Source: Zhengella sedimenti
GTDB taxonomy: Bacteria; Pseudomonadota; Alphaproteobacteria; Rhizobiales; Rhizobiaceae
NCBI RefSeq assembly: GCF_046506625.1
Contig: NZ_JBKFFP010000002.1
Location: forward strand, 620,001-684,000
Direction: 5' to 3'
DNA length: 64,000 nt
Shown piece by piece: positions 8,323 through 16,848 of this stretch; the first letter of the stretch is position 1, and each line of letters begins with the position of its first letter. A program made the translations under genes and the position numbers. Under the pieces are notes generated by a model, which did not search any database, was not told the DNA's origin, and worked only from the letters and a program-made list of their open reading frames with translations.

Positions 8323-9606
8323 ATGAATGTGCTGCTGATCGGATCGGGCGGGCGCGAGCACGCCCTTGCATGGAAGATCGCGCAATCGCCGCATCTGGAT
8401 GCGCTCTATGCCGCGCCGGGCAATCCGGGCATCGCACAGGAAGCGACCTGCGTCGCACTGGATGTCAGCGATCACGATGCGGTTGCCGCATTCTGCAAGG
8501 AGAAGGCTATCGCGCTGGTGGTTGTCGGGCCTGAAGCGCCGCTGGTGACCGGCCTGGCCGACGATCTCAAGGCGGCCGGGATCGCCGTGTTCGGCGCTTC
8601 CAAGGATGCCGCGCAACTGGAAGGCTCCAAGGAGTTCACCAAGGCGCTGTGCGACCGCAAGGCCATTCCCACGGCGGCCTGGGCCTCGTTCAACAATGCG
8701 CCCAAGGCCAAGGCTTACGTGCGGGCGCAGGGCGCGCCCATCGTCGTCAAGGCCGACGGGCTTGCCGCGGGCAAGGGCGTCACGGTCGCCGAAACGGTGG
8801 ACGAGGCCTGCGCAGCCATCGACGACTGTTTCGAGGGCGCCTTCGGCGAGGCCGGCGCAAGTGTCGTCATCGAGGAATGCCTTATCGGCGAGGAAGCAAG
8901 CTTCTTCTGCCTGTGCGATGGCGCCACGGCGCTGCCGCTCACGACGGCGCAGGATCACAAGCGGGTGGGTGACGGCGACACAGGGCCGAACACGGGCGGC
9001 ATGGGCGCCTATTCGCCGGCACCGGTGATGAGCGACGCGCTGGTCGCCGCCGTGATGGAAACCATCATCGCGCCGACAATGACCGGCATGGCGGAAGCGG
9101 GCATGCCGTTTGCCGGCGTGCTCTATGCCGGGCTGATGATCACGGATCAGGGGCCCAAGCTGATCGAATACAACGTGCGCTTCGGCGATCCGGAATGCCA
9201 GGTGCTGATGATGCGCATGGAAAGCGACCTGCTGCCGCTGCTGATGGCGGCCGCGACCGGCGATCTGGCCGGAAAGAGGATTGAATGGAAAGACGATGTG
9301 GCGCTGACGGTGGTGATGGCCGGGGCCGGCTATCCCGGGACACCGAAAAAGGGCGGCGTGATCGAAGGGCTGGAAGAGGCCGACGCGCTGGAGGAGGTCA
9401 AGGTCTTCCATGCCGGAACGGCGGAGAAGGACGGGCGGATCGTCGGCAATGGCGGACGCGTGCTGAACGTCACCGCCACGGGCGCGAGCGTGACAGAAGC
9501 GCGCGACAGGGCCTATGACGCTGTCAGCCGTATCCGCTGGGCGGACGGCTTCACACGTTCGGACATTGGCTGGCGGGCGATTGCGCGCGAACAGGCAAAG
9601 GTCTGA
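8323..9606 (+). CDS. purD: Phosphoribosylamine--glycine ligase
   Basis: Second step of purine synthesis: joins glycine to phosphoribosylamine with ATP to give GAR. The 427 residues match the family length. MNVLLIGSGGREHALAWK opens the protein; the ATP-grasp domain spans roughly 100-330 with VVKADGLAAGKGV near residue 142, QDHKRVGDGDTGPNTGGMG near 211 and YNVRFGDPECQ near 285. ATG 8323 is supported by GGAG at 8311-8314. Only five bases separate it from arsC. Confidence 0.97.
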   Translation: MNVLLIGSGGREHALAWKIAQSPHLDALYAAPGNPGIAQEATCVALDVSDHDAVAAFCKEKAIALVVVGPEAPLVTGLADDLKAAGIAVFGASKDAAQLEGSKEFTKALCDRKAIPTAAWASFNNAPKAKAYVRAQGAPIVVKADGLAAGKGVTVAETVDEACAAIDDCFEGAFGEAGASVVIEECLIGEEASFFCLCDGATALPLTTAQDHKRVGDGDTGPNTGGMGAYSPAPVMSDALVAAVMETIIAPTMTGMAEAGMPFAGVLYAGLMITDQGPKLIEYNVRFGDPECQVLMMRMESDLLPLLMAAATGDLAGKRIEWKDDVALTVVMAGAGYPGTPKKGGVIEGLEEADALEEVKVFHAGTAEKDGRIVGNGGRVLNVTATGASVTEARDRAYDAVSRIRWADGFTRSDIGWRAIAREQAKV

Positions 9607-9611
9607 CCACC

Positions 9612-9959
9612 ATGGACGTGACGATCTACCACAATCCGCGCTGCTCCAAGTCGCGCCAGGCGCTGGCCCTGCTGCAGGAAAAGGGCATTGAGCCGCGTGT
9701 GGTCGAGTATCTGAAAACACCGCCGACACGCGACGAACTGGCCGCGCTGGTCAAGGCGACAGGCGAACCGGTGCGCGCGCTTCTGCGCAAGCAGGGTTCG
9801 CCCTACGAGGAACTCGGCCTCGACGATGAGAAATGGAGCGACGATGAGCTTCTCGACTTCATGGCCGGGCACCCTTCCCTCTTGAACCGGCCGGTCGTGG
9901 TGACGGAAAAGGGCGCACGGCTCGGCCGGCCCACGGAACGCATCCTCGAAATCCTCTGA
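9612..9959 (+). CDS. arsC: Arsenate reductase (glutaredoxin-dependent, ArsC/Spx family)
   Basis: Small thioredoxin-fold enzyme of 115 residues, usual for the family. The catalytic cysteine is C11 in HNPRCSKSR; the later FMAGHPSLLNRPVVV segment supplies the conserved cis-Pro and Arg. It would reduce arsenate to arsenite with glutathione and glutaredoxin. No arsenite efflux gene or ArsR is adjacent, and it lies directly behind purD, so it may be a housekeeping member (often annotated arsC/yffB) rather than part of a resistance operon. Confidence 0.88.
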   Translation: MDVTIYHNPRCSKSRQALALLQEKGIEPRVVEYLKTPPTRDELAALVKATGEPVRALLRKQGSPYEELGLDDEKWSDDELLDFMAGHPSLLNRPVVVTEKGARLGRPTERILEIL

Positions 9960-10019
9960 TTCAATCCGCCTGGCCAGCTGTTCACGGCAGACAGGGTGGC
10001 CTTGACTTTCATCCAGAAA

Positions 10020-10039
10020 TGACACTGATATCAGTTTCA
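10020..10039. promoter_or_regulatory. Probable TetR operator palindrome
   Basis: A 12-bp perfect palindrome ACTGATATCAGT (10024-10035) extends, after one mismatch, to a 20-bp near-perfect dyad starting TGA and ending TCA. It is AT-rich compared with its surroundings and is centred 31 bases before the TetR start codon, the normal location for an autoregulatory operator. Confidence 0.75.
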
Positions 10040-10060
10040 TTTTTGAAGAGCGGACCGTGA

Positions 10061-10777
10061 ATGGCGAAACAGGGTGCAAATGCCGTGGCGGATGACCGCC
10101 CTGATACCCGGGCGGCCAGCCCCGGTCCTCATCCGGTTGGCAAACGGCCGGCGGCCTATGCTGCCGTGCTGGACGCGGCGACCGGCGAAGGCGGCAAGGC
10201 GGAGCGGACGCGCGCGCGTCTGCTTGCCGCCTGTGCCCGGCTGATGGAGCGATCGGGCGCGCCGGTGCCGACCGTCGCGGCCATCTGCAAGGCGGCGGGC
10301 GTGGCCCATGGCACGTTCTACCTGCATTTCGCCGACCGGGCCGATTGCGCGGGCGCGGTGCTGAGCGGCTTTGCGGACTTCCTGAGAGAGCGCATGCATT
10401 CGGCATCCGCAGAGCCCGGCGGCGATCCGGTGAAGGGCGCCACCGCCGCCTATGTGCGCCTGTTCCGGAGCCATGCCGGGCTGATGCGCCACATGGCCGG
10501 CGGGCTCGACGCCATGCCGCAATGCCGCGCAGCGTTCCAGGCGCTCAACGCGCAGTGGGCGGCGACCGTGGCCGGAGCGATGCGCCGCAAGGCCGGTCCC
10601 CTCTCCCTGGCCCCGGACGAGATCACGCGGCGCGCCTATGCGCTGGGCGGCATGGTGGATCAATACCTTGTGCAATGGCTGCTGCTGGAGGACGCGGCGC
10701 TCGGGCGCCTTTCGACCGATGAGGAGACGGTCATCGAAACGCTGACCACGCTGTGGAAAAAGGGCATGGAGCCATGA
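10061..10777 (+). CDS. TetR/AcrR family transcriptional regulator
   Basis: 238 residues. After a 45-residue unstructured N-terminal extension, a TetR helix-turn-helix domain runs from about residue 48 to 95, with PTVAAICKAAGVAHGTFYLHF as the recognition unit. The C-terminal part is a helical ligand-binding domain of unknown ligand. It is the first gene of a three-gene operon: its TGA overlaps the ATG of the CoA ligase (ATGA). A near-perfect palindrome lies just upstream, so it most likely represses itself and both enzymes, with an acyl-CoA or aromatic acid as plausible inducer (inference). Confidence 0.92.
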   Translation: MAKQGANAVADDRPDTRAASPGPHPVGKRPAAYAAVLDAATGEGGKAERTRARLLAACARLMERSGAPVPTVAAICKAAGVAHGTFYLHFADRADCAGAVLSGFADFLRERMHSASAEPGGDPVKGATAAYVRLFRSHAGLMRHMAGGLDAMPQCRAAFQALNAQWAATVAGAMRRKAGPLSLAPDEITRRAYALGGMVDQYLVQWLLLEDAALGRLSTDEETVIETLTTLWKKGMEP

Positions 10778-12084
10778 GCCTGATCGAGAATGCCGAGCGG
10801 ATGAGCGCGGCGGAACTTGCGCCGCACCAGCAGGCGGCCTGGGAGAAACAGCGCCGGCACGTGATGGCGCATTCCCCTTTCCTCAACGCACATTGGGCCG
10901 GCGCGTCGCCCCCTGAGAAACTGGCCGACCTTGCCGCCCTGCCCTTTTGCGACAAGGCAGGACTGCGCCTGTCGCAAGCTGCGCATCCGCCCTTCGGCGA
11001 TTACCTTTCCACCGGGCTGGAAACGGTCAACCGACTGCACCGCACGTCCGGCACGACCGGCCAGGCGATGAACATCGCGCTTTCGGCGCTGGACGCCCAT
11101 GTGACCGCGCAAGTGGGCGGGCGCAGCCACCGTGCGGCGGGGCTGACGCCGTCGCATATGGTCGTCCACTGCCTGAACTACCAGATGTGGATGGGCGGGG
11201 TTAGCGATCACATGACGCTGGAGGCGACGGGCGCCGCAGTGGTGCCCTTCGGCACCGGCTCCACCGATCTCCTGATCCGCACCATCCGCGAGACCGGCAT
11301 CAACGCCATTTCCTGCACGCCGTCCTACCCTTCCGTCCTGGAAAAGGTGATCCGCGAGCGCCATCCCGGCCTTGACCCGCGTGACCTCGGCTTGAAGCTC
11401 GGCCTGTTCGGCGGCGAGCCGGGGCTGGACGATCCGGCCTTCCGCACCCGCGTCGAAAACACCTGGGGCATGGCGGCGCGCAATGCGAATTACGGCGTAT
11501 CGGACGTGCTGTCGAATTTCGCGGCGCAATGCACCCATGACACGCGGCTGCATTTCATGGCCTCCGACATCCTGTTCCCCGAGATCATCGACCCGGAAAG
11601 CGGCGCAGCGCTCGCCTTCGAGCCGGGGGTGGAGGGCGAACTGGTGCTGACCCATCTGCTGAAGGAATGCCAGCCGCTGGTGCGCTTCCGCACCGGCGAC
11701 ATCATCGCCGTGGACGAGACCGCGCCGTGTGCCTGCGGGCGGCACGGCTTCCGGTTCCGCGTCGTCGGCCGGTCCGACGACATGGTGGTGGTGCGCGGGC
11801 TGAACATGTTTCCCACCATGGTTGCCGCGGTGATCGGCGGCTTCAGTGAATTGTCCGGCGATTACCGCATCGTGCTCGACACGCCGCCGCCCCACGACCA
11901 CCTGCCTGTACAGGCGGAGATGAAACAGGGCGCCGACGTGGCCGATACCGGCGCACTGGCGCGGGCGGTGGAAGACGCCATCAAGCGCACACTCGGTGCG
12001 AGCGCGCGGGTGGAGATCGTGCCGCCAGGCCATTTCCCCGTCACCGAGGGCAAGACGAAACGCGTGATCAGGAGCCATTCATGA
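10774..12084 (+). CDS. Phenylacetate-CoA ligase-like (PaaK-type) acyl/aryl-CoA ligase
   Basis: 436 residues in the AMP-binding superfamily, most like PaaK-type ligases, which activate a carboxylic acid to its CoA thioester through an acyl-AMP. The nucleotide loop TSGTTGQ is near residue 90, NYGVSDVL near 240 replaces the usual aromatic motif, and VRFRTGDIIAV near 305 with the RSDDMVVVRGLNMFP hinge precedes the small C-terminal domain. ACACGRHG is a Cys-rich turn typical of PaaK relatives. ATG 10774 overlaps the regulator's stop and the enoyl-CoA hydratase overlaps its 3' end, so all three are translationally coupled. The acid substrate is unknown. Confidence 0.88.
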   Translation: MSLIENAERMSAAELAPHQQAAWEKQRRHVMAHSPFLNAHWAGASPPEKLADLAALPFCDKAGLRLSQAAHPPFGDYLSTGLETVNRLHRTSGTTGQAMNIALSALDAHVTAQVGGRSHRAAGLTPSHMVVHCLNYQMWMGGVSDHMTLEATGAAVVPFGTGSTDLLIRTIRETGINAISCTPSYPSVLEKVIRERHPGLDPRDLGLKLGLFGGEPGLDDPAFRTRVENTWGMAARNANYGVSDVLSNFAAQCTHDTRLHFMASDILFPEIIDPESGAALAFEPGVEGELVLTHLLKECQPLVRFRTGDIIAVDETAPCACGRHGFRFRVVGRSDDMVVVRGLNMFPTMVAAVIGGFSELSGDYRIVLDTPPPHDHLPVQAEMKQGADVADTGALARAVEDAIKRTLGASARVEIVPPGHFPVTEGKTKRVIRSHS

Positions 12085-12845
12085 GCGATTTCACCTATGC
12101 CACGATCAACAGCCGCATGGGCAAGCATGACGGCGTGCGCATCATCGCGCTCAACCGCCCGGAGAGCCTGAACGCCATGAACCGGGCGCTGATCGACGAC
12201 GTGGCGCGCGCCTTCGACGATGCCAATGCGGATCCCGGCACGCGGGCCATCGTTTTCACCGGCGAAGGCCGCGCCTTCTGCGCGGGCGACGACCGGCGCG
12301 ACCACGTCCACCCGGAAAGCGCGGAACAGGCCCGCGACCTGGTGGACGCCATCCAGCGGGCAACGGTGGCCATCGTGTTCGGGGCCAAGCCCGTGGTGGG
12401 CGCCATCAAGGGCTGGGCTGTCGGCGGCGGGTTCGAGTGGGCGATCAATTGCGACTTCTCCGTCTGGGGCAAGAGCGCCAAGGGTTTCTTCCCCGAGGTC
12501 TCGCTGAACCTGTTCGTCACCGGCGCCGTCACGTCCATGCTGCCGGCACTGGTGGGACTGTCCAAGGCGCGCGAAATGCTGTTCCTCGGCGAGCGCTACG
12601 ACGCCGAAACCCTGCATGGTCTCGGCCTTGCCAACAGGGTGGTGGGCGACGACGTGGTGATGGACGTGGCAGAGGAAATGGCGTCGAGGCTGGCGCAATT
12701 GCCGCCGCTTTCGGTGCGCGCCATGAAGCGGGTGCTGAACCAGTCGGCGATGGCCGATATCCGCCGGGCGCTGGACCTCGAAACGGAAGCCACCGTCGCG
12801 GGTTTCATGGACCCGGAGACGACGCGGCTGCTCAAGGCGTTCTGA
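12081..12845 (+). CDS. Enoyl-CoA hydratase/isomerase family protein
   Basis: Crotonase-fold protein of 254 residues. The oxyanion-hole segments are EGRAFCAGDDRRD near residue 65-75 and KGWAVGGGFEWAINCDF near 110-125; FFPEVSLNLFVTGA follows where hydratases carry their second catalytic Glu, with Glu present in PEVSL. This fits a hydratase, but isomerase or hydrolase activity is possible in the family. It is the last gene of the TetR-controlled operon and probably acts on the CoA ester made by the preceding ligase. No thiolase or acyl-CoA dehydrogenase is adjacent, so the pathway is incomplete here. Confidence 0.88.
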   Translation: MSDFTYATINSRMGKHDGVRIIALNRPESLNAMNRALIDDVARAFDDANADPGTRAIVFTGEGRAFCAGDDRRDHVHPESAEQARDLVDAIQRATVAIVFGAKPVVGAIKGWAVGGGFEWAINCDFSVWGKSAKGFFPEVSLNLFVTGAVTSMLPALVGLSKAREMLFLGERYDAETLHGLGLANRVVGDDVVMDVAEEMASRLAQLPPLSVRAMKRVLNQSAMADIRRALDLETEATVAGFMDPETTRLLKAF

Positions 12846-12858
12846 CCGGCCGATATTT

Positions 12859-12884
12859 GAAACATTCCCCGGCAGCCTTCCGTT
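12859..12884 (+). promoter_or_regulatory. Weak EcfG-like promoter upstream of the STAS gene
   Basis: GAAAC (12859-12863), 17 bases, then CGTT (12881-12884), with the ATG 23 bases further on. The -10 and spacer match the sites in the 52-63 kb stress block; the -35 has one mismatch to GGAAC. Confidence 0.4.
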
Positions 12885-12906
12885 ATGCGGAAAACAGGAG
12901 GCACAC

Positions 12907-13269
12907 ATGCTGACAATCGAACGGGAAAACGGCGTCATGATCCTGGATGCTTCCGGCCAGATCTCCGCGGCCGACATCGAGGCGTTCGAACCGGTGTTCG
13001 AGCAATTCGCCGAGATGCAGGGCAAGGTGCCCATGGTCATCGACGCGACCAGGCTGGAGGGCTACGAACCGGCTGCCCTCTGGAGCGACATGAAATTCGA
13101 CACGACCCATCGCGAGCAGATCGGCCCTGCGGCCATCATCAGCGATGGCGGCTGGAAGGAGTGGGCGACAAAGCTCTCCAAGGCGTTTTTCAAGGAGCCC
13201 ATGCGCCATTTCGATGCCGGAGAGCGAGAAGAGGCAAAGCAATGGGTGCTTTCGCAGTCGTCGAAATGA
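12907..13269 (+). CDS. STAS/SEC14 (SpoIIAA-like) domain protein
   Basis: 120 residues that I match to the SpoIIAA-like/STAS-SEC14 family (PF11964): MLTIERENGVMILDASGQI, a DIEAFEPVFEQF helix, MVIDATRLEGYEP in the middle and the DGGWKEWATKLSKAFF segment followed by EAKQWV at the end. Members are small soluble proteins often induced by stress; a lipid- or protein-binding role is assumed, not shown. GGAGG four bases before CACAC-ATG supports the start at 12907. It stands alone between the CoA-ligase operon and the convergent HlyD-like gene. Confidence 0.85.
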   Translation: MLTIERENGVMILDASGQISAADIEAFEPVFEQFAEMQGKVPMVIDATRLEGYEPAALWSDMKFDTTHREQIGPAAIISDGGWKEWATKLSKAFFKEPMRHFDAGEREEAKQWVLSQSSK

Positions 13270-13273
13270 CGCC

Positions 13274-14470
13274 TCACCGCGGTTCCACCAGCACGCCGTC
13301 GGCCACCTGGTCGCCGGGATAGACGATGACGGTGTCGCCGGCCTGAAGGCCGGAAAGCACCTGCGCCTTCTCGTCATTCATCTGGCCGAGTTCCACCTTG
13401 CGCACCACGGCGCGGCCTTCCTCCACCACGAAGACGGTCCAGTCGCCGCCGGTGCGGAAGAGGGCCGCGATGGGCACGGCCAGCACGTCGGGCTCGCTCC
13501 AGGTTTCCAGCGCCACGCGGACGCGGAAGCCGTGACCAAGCGCCGGTTCCGGCCGGTCCAGGTCGAGCACGGCATTGACGCGCTTCTCCTCGATGCCGAG
13601 CGCGGAGACCTTGGTGAAGCCGGCCGGATCGACCCTGCGCAGCGTGGCCGGCACCGGGTCGCCGCCCCAGCCGCGAATGGTGGCGCGAACGCCGGGCTTC
13701 AGGCGGGTGGCGTCGGAGGACAGGAGTTCGGCCACCACTTCCAGCTTCGACGGATCGCCGACCGTGGCCAGTTCCATTCCGGCCTGCACCACCTGCTCGC
13801 TCTTCACGGCCAGCGACAGGATGACGCCATCGGCGGGCGAACGGACCCGGTAGCAGCAATTGTCGTCCGGCTCCTTCATTACCTCGTCACCGGGCTGGAT
13901 GAGCGCGGCGCGGGCGCTGGCCAGTTCGCTTTTCCTGAGCACCACCTGGGCTTCGGCACTCTGCACGGCGGCCTTTTTCACATCCACGTCGATGCGCGCG
14001 CTTTCCAGCCGGCTTTCCGAAATCGTGCCCTGCCGGGCCAGCCGCATGGCGCGATCCTGCTCGGATGTCGCGAGGTCGAGCGCGGCGCGGGCGCTTTCGG
14101 CCTGCGCCTCGGCCACGGTGACGGCTGCCCGGGCGGCCTCCACCCGGGCGCGGGCTTCCGCGCGTGTGCGTTCGTCGATGATCGGCGGGGTGACCGGATT
14201 GATGGTTGCCACCACCGTTTGGCCCGCGACCACGGGGTCGCCCACTTCCAGGAGGGAGCGGCCGACATTGCCGGCGACGGGCGCGGAAATGCGGTAGATC
14301 TCGCGCACACGGGTCTCGCCGTCTTCCTCGACGGTCACGGTCATCGGGCCGCGCGCAACGGTCTCCATGTCGGCGGGCACCGGGCGGGGCTTGAAGGCCC
14401 ACCAGAAACCGGCGCCCAGAGCGGCAAGGACGGCGAGGATGACGGCGTTGCGCAGCCAGTGACCGGACAT
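13274..14470 (-). CDS. HlyD/MacA-type periplasmic adaptor of an ABC exporter
   Basis: 398-residue membrane-fusion protein. One N-terminal membrane anchor (residues about 7-26), a lipoyl half-motif at 70-90, a coiled coil of Ala/Arg/Glu heptads from about 100 to 185, the second lipoyl part (SPADGVILSLAV near 215) and a beta-barrel/MP-proximal domain. It would link the inner-membrane ABC permease encoded directly upstream (five bases away) to an outer-membrane channel not present here. ATG 14470 begins the membrane anchor; upstream extension overlaps the permease. NCCY near residue 205 is an unusual double cysteine. Confidence 0.88.
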   Translation of the reverse strand: MSGHWLRNAVILAVLAALGAGFWWAFKPRPVPADMETVARGPMTVTVEEDGETRVREIYRISAPVAGNVGRSLLEVGDPVVAGQTVVATINPVTPPIIDERTRAEARARVEAARAAVTVAEAQAESARAALDLATSEQDRAMRLARQGTISESRLESARIDVDVKKAAVQSAEAQVVLRKSELASARAALIQPGDEVMKEPDDNCCYRVRSPADGVILSLAVKSEQVVQAGMELATVGDPSKLEVVAELLSSDATRLKPGVRATIRGWGGDPVPATLRRVDPAGFTKVSALGIEEKRVNAVLDLDRPEPALGHGFRVRVALETWSEPDVLAVPIAALFRTGGDWTVFVVEEGRAVVRKVELGQMNDEKAQVLSGLQAGDTVIVYPGDQVADGVLVEPR

Positions 14471-14475
14471 GGGGA

Positions 14476-16848
14476 CTACTCCCTGGTTTTCAGGACACGG
14501 ATCATGTCCAGCCGGTTGACCCGGCGGCGCACGATCAGGGCCGATGCGCCGGCGGCCAGCAGGACCACCAGGCTCGCAAAGGCATAGGTTGAGGGATAGA
14601 TGACGAAGGGCACGCGGAAAAGGTCGCTTGCAAAGCCTTCGATCACGGACAGCGAAAACCCGTAGCCGATCGCCCATCCGAGCGGCTGGGCGGCCAGCGC
14701 CACGATGACCATCTCGGTGAGCAGGACCCGGCTGACCTCGGCGCGGGTGAAACCCAGCACACGCAGGCTGGCCAGTTCGCGCGCCCTTTCGGACAACTGG
14801 ATACGGGCCGAATTGTAGACCACGCCAAAGGCGACGATCACGGCAATGGACACGTAAACCGTCATCATGGTCAGGATATTGTCGCCGATGGTTTCGCGGA
14901 ACTTCTCGCGCGAGACATTCTGGAGCGCGATGGAGCCCAGCGCGGGCAGCGTCTTGATCTTCTCGTAGAGGTCATCCAGCCGGGTTGCATCCACTTCCAC
15001 CCATGCGCCCGAGACACGGGGACCGGGACCAGCCAGCCGGTCGAGCGCATCCAGATGCATATGGGCGCCGAGACCGACATAGCTTTCCACGATGGCCGTG
15101 ACGGGAACCTCGGCCACCCGCCGGCCCTGGCCGATCAGTTCGACGGCGACCAGCGTTCCCGGCGGCGCCTGAAGCTGGCGGGCCAGCCGGTCCGTGAGCA
15201 GGAGCCCGCGATCCGGCATGGCGGCCGGACTGCCGTCGAGATCGAGCACCTGCGACAGCCGTGTTCCCGGCGCGATGCCGGTGATGGCGACGCGCTTTTC
15301 CGTGCCTGCATTGCGGATGATGACCGGGACGGAGCGGAACGTCTCGGCGCGCAGCACGCCCGGCAGGCGGGCGACATCGTGGATGATCCCGGGCGCCTGT
15401 TCCTGGCCGAAGGACAGGCGGGCATCGGCGCGTTCGGCCCGGAAGAAGACCGTATCGATCATCACCTCTATGGAATCGTTGGAAAACAGTGCGGTGACGA
15501 GGAGAGCCACGGAAAAGGACAGGCCGAGCGTCGTCAATGCCGTGCGCAGGGGGCGGTGCACCATCTGGCGCAGCGCCATCGTCGTCAGGCGCGACATCAA
15601 TTGCGGCACGCCCTCGCGGCCCGCCAGGACGGAGCGGTAGCGCGCCGGCGCGGGCGGGCGCATGGCGACAGCCGGCGGCAGGCTGACCGCGGTCCAGATG
15701 GCCCTTGCGGCACCGGCCAGCGCGGCGGCGACGGAAACAATGGCCGCCAGCAGGTAAAGGTCGATGCTCTGGCGGAAGATGAGAAAGGGAAAGGAGAAGA
15801 AATCCGCGTAAAGGCGCGTCAGCGCCTGGCCGAGCCAGTTGCCGGCAATGCCGCCGATGGCCAGCCCGACAAGGGCGATGGCGATGACCAGCTTCGCATA
15901 ATGCCAGGCGACGGAAGCGGATGAATAACCGCAGGCCTTCAGCAGGCCGATCTGCTCGCGCTCCAGCGCCACGAGGCGTGACAGGATCATGTTGACCAGG
16001 AACGCCGAGACGAAGAGAAAGACCGGCGGAATGACACGCGCCATGGCGTTCAGCTGGGTCAGTTCGGCCGACAGGAAGGCATTCGACGTCTGCTCCTCGC
16101 GGTCATAGGCCCCGCGCCCGCCATAGGGTTCGAGCAGGCGGTCCACCGCGTCGATCACGCGCGCTTCGGAAGCCCCGCGCAGCAGAATCACCGACAGGTC
16201 GTTGAAGGCACCGGCCATGTCGAACAGACCCTCCATGGCGGGGCGCGGCATCCAGAAAACGGCGAAACGGCGGTCATCGGGCACCATGTCACCGGGCCCG
16301 ATGGCATAGACATATTCGGGCGAGAGAACGATGGCGGTGATCGTCAGCGTGAGCTTGTGACCGCCGAGGATGGCGGAAAAGCCGTCGCCCGGCTTGAAAC
16401 CGTGGGCGCGGGCGAAGCGTTCGTCCACGGCGATCTCACGGGTGGAACCGGCGCGCGGCAGACGGCCTTCGCGCAGGTAGAGCGCATTGACCGGCGCTTC
16501 GCCCGACCGCGGCAGCGAAACCGCCAGGCCGGTCGCTGGCACCGCCATGCCGGGAATGTCGAGCACGGCGGGCTTGACGATGCGCATGCCGACGGCTGAA
16601 ACGCCGTCGATACGCGCGATCTCGCGGCCGAGCGTGAGAGGCGCGCGGCTGGCCGCGGCAAAGACATGACCGAAACGGTAGCGGTCGTAATAGGCCTGGC
16701 GGGTCTCTTCCAGTGAACGCGCGGCGCCGACAGCCAGCACGATGGTCATCACGCCGCAGGCCATGACGAGGGCGATGGCCAGTGCCTGCGCCCAAAGGCG
16801 CGCGAGGTCGCGCAGCACCTTGCGGTCAAGCATGGCGAGCCTCACCAT
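14476..16848 (-). CDS. FtsX-like ABC transporter permease
   Basis: 790 residues with two FtsX modules: a membrane helix near residue 20, a large periplasmic domain, three helices at about 265-375, then after residue 430 a second start helix, a second periplasmic domain and three helices to the C-terminus. This 4+4 architecture is that of LolC/E-MacB-like exporters of the 'ABC transporter permease, DevC/YbjZ' type that act on lipids, lipoproteins or macrolides. Start ATG 16848 overlaps the ATPase stop by seven bases and has GGAGG at ideal spacing; MLDRKV at 16833 is an alternative. Confidence 0.9.
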   Translation of the reverse strand: MVRLAMLDRKVLRDLARLWAQALAIALVMACGVMTIVLAVGAARSLEETRQAYYDRYRFGHVFAAASRAPLTLGREIARIDGVSAVGMRIVKPAVLDIPGMAVPATGLAVSLPRSGEAPVNALYLREGRLPRAGSTREIAVDERFARAHGFKPGDGFSAILGGHKLTLTITAIVLSPEYVYAIGPGDMVPDDRRFAVFWMPRPAMEGLFDMAGAFNDLSVILLRGASEARVIDAVDRLLEPYGGRGAYDREEQTSNAFLSAELTQLNAMARVIPPVFLFVSAFLVNMILSRLVALEREQIGLLKACGYSSASVAWHYAKLVIAIALVGLAIGGIAGNWLGQALTRLYADFFSFPFLIFRQSIDLYLLAAIVSVAAALAGAARAIWTAVSLPPAVAMRPPAPARYRSVLAGREGVPQLMSRLTTMALRQMVHRPLRTALTTLGLSFSVALLVTALFSNDSIEVMIDTVFFRAERADARLSFGQEQAPGIIHDVARLPGVLRAETFRSVPVIIRNAGTEKRVAITGIAPGTRLSQVLDLDGSPAAMPDRGLLLTDRLARQLQAPPGTLVAVELIGQGRRVAEVPVTAIVESYVGLGAHMHLDALDRLAGPGPRVSGAWVEVDATRLDDLYEKIKTLPALGSIALQNVSREKFRETIGDNILTMMTVYVSIAVIVAFGVVYNSARIQLSERARELASLRVLGFTRAEVSRVLLTEMVIVALAAQPLGWAIGYGFSLSVIEGFASDLFRVPFVIYPSTYAFASLVVLLAAGASALIVRRRVNRLDMIRVLKTRE

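Noticed and set aside
13145..14587. 480-codon plus-strand frame over the HlyD-like gene
   Set aside because: Antisense to a membrane-fusion protein with anchor, lipoyl and coiled-coil parts; translation is His/Gly/Arg-rich without motifs.
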